DNA from: Bidens hawaiensis
Taxonomy: Eukaryota; Streptophyta; Magnoliopsida; Asterales; Asteraceae
Direction of reading: 5' to 3'
NCBI GenBank assembly: GCA_021521415.1
Contig: JAIQDT010007369.1
Location: forward strand, 1-64,000
DNA: 64,000 bases
Part shown: piece by piece, positions 58,569-64,000 of the stretch
How positions within the stretch are numbered: the stretch's first letter is position 1
Layout: each line of letters begins with the position of its first letter
Program-made: the position numbers and the translations under genes
Notes under the pieces: model-generated
What the model was told of the DNA's origin: nothing
Database searches by the model: none
What the model saw: only the letters and a program-made list of their open reading frames with translations

Positions 58569-59343
58569 GGGCGCGTTCGTTTGATAAACTTTTTTTAAAG
58601 GATTTGGAATTGGAATTGGAATTGGAATTGGAATTGGAATGGATTTGGAATGGAATGGAATGGAATGTTTGAGAATCTCTATCATGTGTTTGGTTGGTTA
58701 ATATGTATTGGAATTGTAATCTTCTTCATTCTGGGTTTTTTTTTTTTTTTGAAGAACGAGGGCAAAGGTAGAAACGTTTCAGTTTTTTTACATTTTTCAT
58801 TTATATCTTGAGTTATGATTATTTATTTATTTTTTTGAATTTTTTTGGAGGGATTTTTATTAACAATAAAAACCCCTTAAAAAAATTCAAAAAAATTAAT
58901 AAAAAAATCATAACTCAAAATATAAATTAAAAACAAAAAATGTAAAAAAATTTAAATGTTTCCGCCTTTGCCCTCGTTCTTCAAAAAGAAAAAGAAAACC
59001 CACCCGAAACCTGTTTTGACCCGTTCCGACTTTAACCTATTCCGATCCGGACCCGTTCTGACCGAACCTTTTGACCCTAACCCGTTTCGACCCATGATCC
59101 GTTTCGACCCAACCCAACCCATTTGCTACCCCTAGTACTGATTAGGGTTAATAAAACAATCCTTTATTTTCCATAACAATCCTTATAAAATAGGTGGGAT
59201 TTTAAAATCCCATGAAATATAGGATTTGATGGGATTTAGTTTTCATTCTCATTCTTTTATTTAATGAAACAAACATATCAATTCATGGAATTTAAAATTT
59301 TATTCCTTAGAATTCCTTTCAAATCCTTAAAACGAACAGAACC
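58569..59343. mobile_element. Harbinger-like MITE without captured gene
   Basis: Starts GGGCGCGTTCGTTTGA, ends ACGAACAGAACC and is flanked by TTA (58566-58568 and 59344-59346). It has a run of GGAATT hexamers at 58604-58640. Inside is an inverted pair around 58735-58990 (GAAGAACGAGGGCAAAGG and its complement). GACCCGTTTTGACC-type repeats follow at 59010-59130. Confidence 0.65.
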
Positions 59344-59573
59344 TTAAATAATTTACAAATCAACAGGGATTTCGTTGTCTGACTGGTTATCTTTTTTCTC
59401 TTTTTATTATGGTTTCAAAACTTTTCAATATACGTCTTTTTGCTTTTAAAGCTTTTCAAAGTAGATTATAAATTAATAAACAAAACCTTTTTTAATAGAT
59501 TAAAATATTTACGTATGATTTGCTATTAAAAGTCACTCTGTCTACGTACTGATATCCGGTATCTTGCAATGGC

Positions 59574-59646
<73 letters not shown>

Positions 59647-62600
59647 TAATAGTAACAGTAGTAGTAGTAGGTGTGCCTGTTTACGTATGTAGTTAGTATT
59701 TGTGATTATTTACCTTTAAACTAGCTTTTGTGTTACATACATTTATCTATTACTATTTGCACACATGAGCTGATAGATGCTTACACATCAGAGCGAGCTT
59801 GTTGCCCATGACTTGCTACAAGACAAGGAACACAATTTTGAAGCTTCCATAAACTTTAACGTTGTTTTGTTTTCCTTGTAATTTTTTATTTGTTTTCTTG
59901 TAAACCAATTGTAGTTGAGTGCCTACGCGTTGCAGCAGAGTACGTACGCAAACCCGATGATGGTACGTCCATAACCCGAAATTAAACGCGTAACAAGTGC
60001 AAAGCCAGTACGTGCATAACTGACAATTGAAAACGCATGACCGGCATCCGAATGCGCGTTACATGCATTAAACATGCTTAATCGCAATCGCGCGTGTAAC
60101 TCACGCTGATTACTTGTGCGTTACGTGGTGTTGGGCGCTTACTAAGGTTGAGTAACGCGTGTTACGTGAGTTTATAAGGCTTGGTACGTGTAAACAATGT
60201 CATTCACATAACTGATGCCTAAAATGTATTAATAATTTCATATAAACCATTTTTCAAACCAATCTGTTTTGACTTGTAACCCATCTGGACCAGACACCGT
60301 TTTAACCTGAAACCTGTTCCGACCCGATACCATTTTGACCTAACCCTTTTCGACCTAAACCCATCCCGACCCGAATCAAATTAATCAGCTTTTGTATTGA
60401 CCTGTTCTGACTCTAATTCGTTCTGACCCATGAGTCCAACCACCCGACCTGATCTATTGTCGGTATCAACTGGTAATCACATGAAATGTTAATTTTTTTT
60501 AAAATTAACAAACTCTAGCAATATCATATACAAATTAAAGAGAATAAACTGATCGTTATTAACGTGTGAAAAAGTTATGGTCGTTTAAAAGTCGTATGGG
60601 TAGTTTGTTTTAAATAAGGGGTAAATGTGTAACTATTCTATAAATTAACAAAATTTGATTGAAGTTTAAGAACTAAAATTGTAACTATTATATAAAAAAC
60701 TAAAGTAACTATAACGCTACCTTAAAATTTCTTAAATTTATGCGTAGTATGTTATACAATGAGCGACATGTTAAATATCCTAACTCATGTTTTATATACA
60801 GTAAAGATAATATAAAGTGGTTTACATTAAAACAATATAAACTTTATTAAGTTACGCTATCACCCATAGAAAAAAGAATGTCTTAAACCTATATAATTTT
60901 TTAGTAATTATTTTTTTTCTATAGTAGCTTGTATTCATTATGTTTTCAAAAAATAATAATAATATGTACGGTTTTGATAACCTCTCTCTCAAAGTTTCGA
61001 TATAAATTTTGCTAAACAAAATTATATTCAAAACAAAGCATTTGTAAGTATCGTAAACTATATCAGGTGCCAGTACCGTAATAGTACGTGACAAACTGAA
61101 CCAATACCGACTAAACAACATAGGTACCAATGTCTTTATTATCAAGATCAATATTAGTATTATTTATTTTTTTTTTTATAGTTTTCAATCAATGTAAAAC
61201 ACATGTTTTATTACATTTTAGGCATTTCATGACTTTATTTTCTATATCACGCTAGACGAATTGTGTAATCAAACTTTTTTAACTTTCTAACACATCAGTA
61301 TTTTTATTCACTACTAGTACGAAAGCGGTAACCCGTAACTTTATGCTTATGACTTATATTTGTTTACATCCGATGCTATTGTAAAGATTATTTTATCTAG
61401 TACTAAATAAATAAATGTTGTGAAGAGAGCAAAGAGATATGGTTATACAGCATATCACATAAGTTTTATTTTGCAAAGGTGCATACCCTAATTTTCTAAG
61501 TAGATCAAATCTAATTCTTAATTTGCATCTTCTTCATCGTGCTTGCTTATTCTCCATGGCTGTAGATCTCAATTTAGGTTATGCTACCTTCGTTTGCAGA
61601 CACCAACGCATTCACGTACGCCATTGGATTTTAATTGTTGAGCAGGTGCTTTTATGCATTCTGATATTGTATTTTGGTGCTAGTTACTCCCATGTTAGCT
61701 TGTTTTGAACTTGCCACTCCTTGGAATTAATTAGACATTATCACAATTCACAAGGGATTAGAAGCCTTTCAATTCTGGTGAGTTACATACGAAATCTTTC
61801 AGTTTATAATTATTCAAATTTTATTCCTTGGAGTTCTTGAATATTTCTGATGACAATCAAATTACCTTATGGACTAATGGTAGTAAGATTAAATAAGAGA
61901 CACTAAAGTTTAAAATTCCAAGTTCAAAAATTTTATATTCAATATTGATAATTTCTTAAGCCAACAATACGCTTACAACACTTACATTTTTATCTTTATA
62001 TTAATCAGATTGAAGAAACAATCATGTATCTTGTACTACAGTGGTAAAGAAGTCTCAAGGGCCGTCATCATCTCTAATACTATAGCTCCTTATGGTATGT
62101 GCTCTTTTCTCACTCTATATATATAGTTATACACTTTATTTTCTTTAGTTAATGAATCTTTGTGCACTTGAAGCATTGTTGGATGAGAGGATCAAACCAA
62201 AAAGCATTTTAGATAAGAACATGACATGAAGAACAAAAAAAGTCAATTCTGACTTACATTTAGCTGAGACAGAAATCAAACTTATTGAAGGAGAATCCTT
62301 GTGCAAAAGTTACATAACACAATATTAGTTTCTTTTTTTAAATTTATTTTTTTAATCAAATAATCATGGTAACATATTTTTTATGCGTTAGGAATTAAAA
62401 AGGGAATATTCGGGTATTTTGTGAGCCTTTATTGTTTGATGATGCTACTGAAGATGAACCTAAGGCGATTTCTATTCCTGCAACAACAGAAAATGTTTGT
62501 CGCCGTATTGAGGTATTGCAACATGGTACTATAAAGACTTATGATTTGTGCAGAGTTGACTTTTTTACCATACTTTTTTATTCTTATGTTTTTACTTTTT

Positions 62601-63281
62601 TTTTCTCTTGTGAAAAGGCAAAAAACGTGCTTTTATATTAGATAAGGTATTTGTGTTGAATCATTACAAGAAGAGGTGTTTGTTGAGGTCTCTCAGCTTA
62701 TGCAGAGTGCTTTAGCTGGTTATTGTTGTTTGTCTTTAAGGATTTTTAGCATATTTAATTTGAGATGTAACATAACCCAACTCATGTGTCTTAAGTAGAA
62801 GTTGATTTGGGTAGATTTTGGGGTCAAACCAAACAAAAAACTGGTTTCTTAGTTTTTGAAAACCGTTTGGTTTCGTTTTTTTCGTTTCTTGATTTGTGTT
62901 CAGTTTTACCATTTGGTCTCAAAAATGTTTTAGTTGCAAAAAAATTGGCCAGACAAAAATGAATTTGGGCCTAAATCTTTTTTAACATATTCTGACATAG
63001 GTCATTTTTTATTTGAATACACCATTTGTAAAGATGCTAACCCGAGTCTGTCCATTACTCATGTTGTTTGAACCCGCCCACCAAACTGTTATATTTATTA
63101 GTAAGTGTGTTGACTTTAGTTGAGACCACAACCCGATATCATCAACATTATTATAATGAAATATTAATGTTAAGTAATTTGGATATTGTAAGGTGGCAAA
63201 AGGGTTCAAAATCTATTGCTAATTAACTTTAAGATGATCTCATGTACTGTAGGGGCCAGGCACAAAAAAGATATTTAAATA
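59344..63281. other. AT-rich intergenic DNA with an AAT microsatellite
   Basis: An (ATA)n microsatellite of about 90 bp is at 59577-59665. Low-complexity GACCCG repeats lie at 60265-60440. A short possible exon near 62420-62550 (DATEDEPKAISIPATTENVCRRI) has no family I recognise. Nothing else can be supported. Confidence 0.5.
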
Positions 63282-63475
63282 GTGGTTGAAGCAATTGGAA
63301 AAGTAAGGCATAAAAACCTTGCGGGTATGGGTATGAATTCGTTAACATGGAAATTTGGAACATTGGTTGCATGGAGATGTGGACCTATCATCCCTTTAAC
63401 ATGGGACATTCCAATGGGAATTGCAACCGGGACTGCAAACGGGTACGCTCTTCATTTTCATTTCAAGGTTAATTG
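63282..63475 (+). pseudogene. Receptor-like kinase fragment
   Basis: VEAIGKVRHKNLA matches the helix-C/beta-4 region of plant receptor-like kinases (Glu of helix C present). A frameshift follows; LTWDIPMGIATGTANG then fits the block before the catalytic loop. The ATP-binding lysine, HRD and DFG motifs are absent. It may be the remains of one exon. Confidence 0.55.
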
Positions 63476-64000
63476 TTGAAGTCTTTTGACTTTTATCTGA
63501 ATTCATTAGTAAGTTTGTCGACTTTATTTTTGAATTGTTAAATCCCTTTTGTTACTTTTTAATAAGTTGAAGGTTTTGATCATGTAGAACAATATAAAGG
63601 GACTTATATACAGATTCAAACAAAGTCCACATGGTTTTAAACAATTTCCATGTCAAGAACTGTTTTATAATATAAACCTTACGGACAAAGTGTTTCATTT
63701 GTTATTTTAACATGGTTTGATTGCATTAGCTTGGCATATTTGTATGAAGGATTGGAACCAAAAGTGATCCACTGCAATATTAATTAAGCAATATTCGCAC
63801 AAGTTATTAGGACCTGAAAAAAGCCACATCACCACACGATTAATGGACACTTTTGGGTTCTTCACAAATCTTATTCTGAAAATGTTTTTTGCATTAAATA
63901 CCATTGTTTTTGTCGGCGTGTTTTGTTTGACATTTAATTCACAAAAGGTATTAACACAAATATAATAGTTGGTCTTTTAATAAAAAAGTTGACAACAAAT

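Noticed and set aside
62432..62641. 69-residue frame as a real exon
   Set aside because: The first half looks protein-like but I cannot place it in a family, and the second half is poly-T translation.

Overview
The window is plant nuclear DNA, from a eudicot and plausibly Asteraceae. It is AT-rich and I see no complete host gene in it. It is a stack of nested transposable elements and endogenous pararetroviruses (EPRVs, family Caulimoviridae). Nearly every reading frame carries stops or frameshifts, so most entries are pseudogenes. The family assignment of the plant is inference from a caulimovirus/Dahlia-type virus and general repeat style; no host marker gene proves it.

Layout. (1) 1-4681, minus strand: a degenerate MuDR-type (MULE) transposase and, upstream of it, a degenerate plant mobile domain (PMD) gene. 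(2) 4682-8127: the 3' end of an LTR retrotransposon and a MITE fragment. (3) 8128-14335, plus strand: caulimovirus-like EPRV 'A' with VAP, coat protein, an internally deleted pol, a first TAV/P6 gene, a promoter-leader palindrome and a second TAV. (4) 14336-21298: a different caulimovirid, EPRV 'B', as two inverted arms around a unique spacer, inserted into A. (5) 21299-33891 plus 39690-40726, mostly minus strand: EPRV A again. Here are a promoter palindrome, TAV, palindromes, TAV, full-length but broken pol, coat protein, VAP, a small ORF and the movement protein, ending exactly at the tRNA-Met primer-binding site. This arm is interrupted by a 3.2-kb solo LTR (29141-32347) and by a Helitron (33892-39689) that itself holds a MITE and a second solo LTR. 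(6) 40727-52075, plus strand: a second PMD/MULE copy, inverted relative to region 1, split by an 8.3-kb gag-only LTR retrotransposon with a nested hAT-like MITE. (7) 52400-64000: AT-rich DNA with two Harbinger-like elements (one carrying a LUX/PCL1 5' gene fragment), a CACTA end, a retroviral protease fragment, a hAT-like element and a receptor-kinase fragment.

The most striking structure is the EPRV cluster. Two TAV types (a and b) are arranged a-palindrome-b / b-palindrome-a, and both b copies share the same aberrant leader-to-TAV junction. At least one leader palindrome (21299-22330) has an ocs/as-1-like enhancer and TATA box on both arms, pointing at each other. Transcription from either side would give a self-complementary RNA. 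I suggest, as inference only, that this locus could be a source of double-stranded viral RNA and siRNAs. All coordinates of element ends are read by eye from terminal motifs and target-site duplications.
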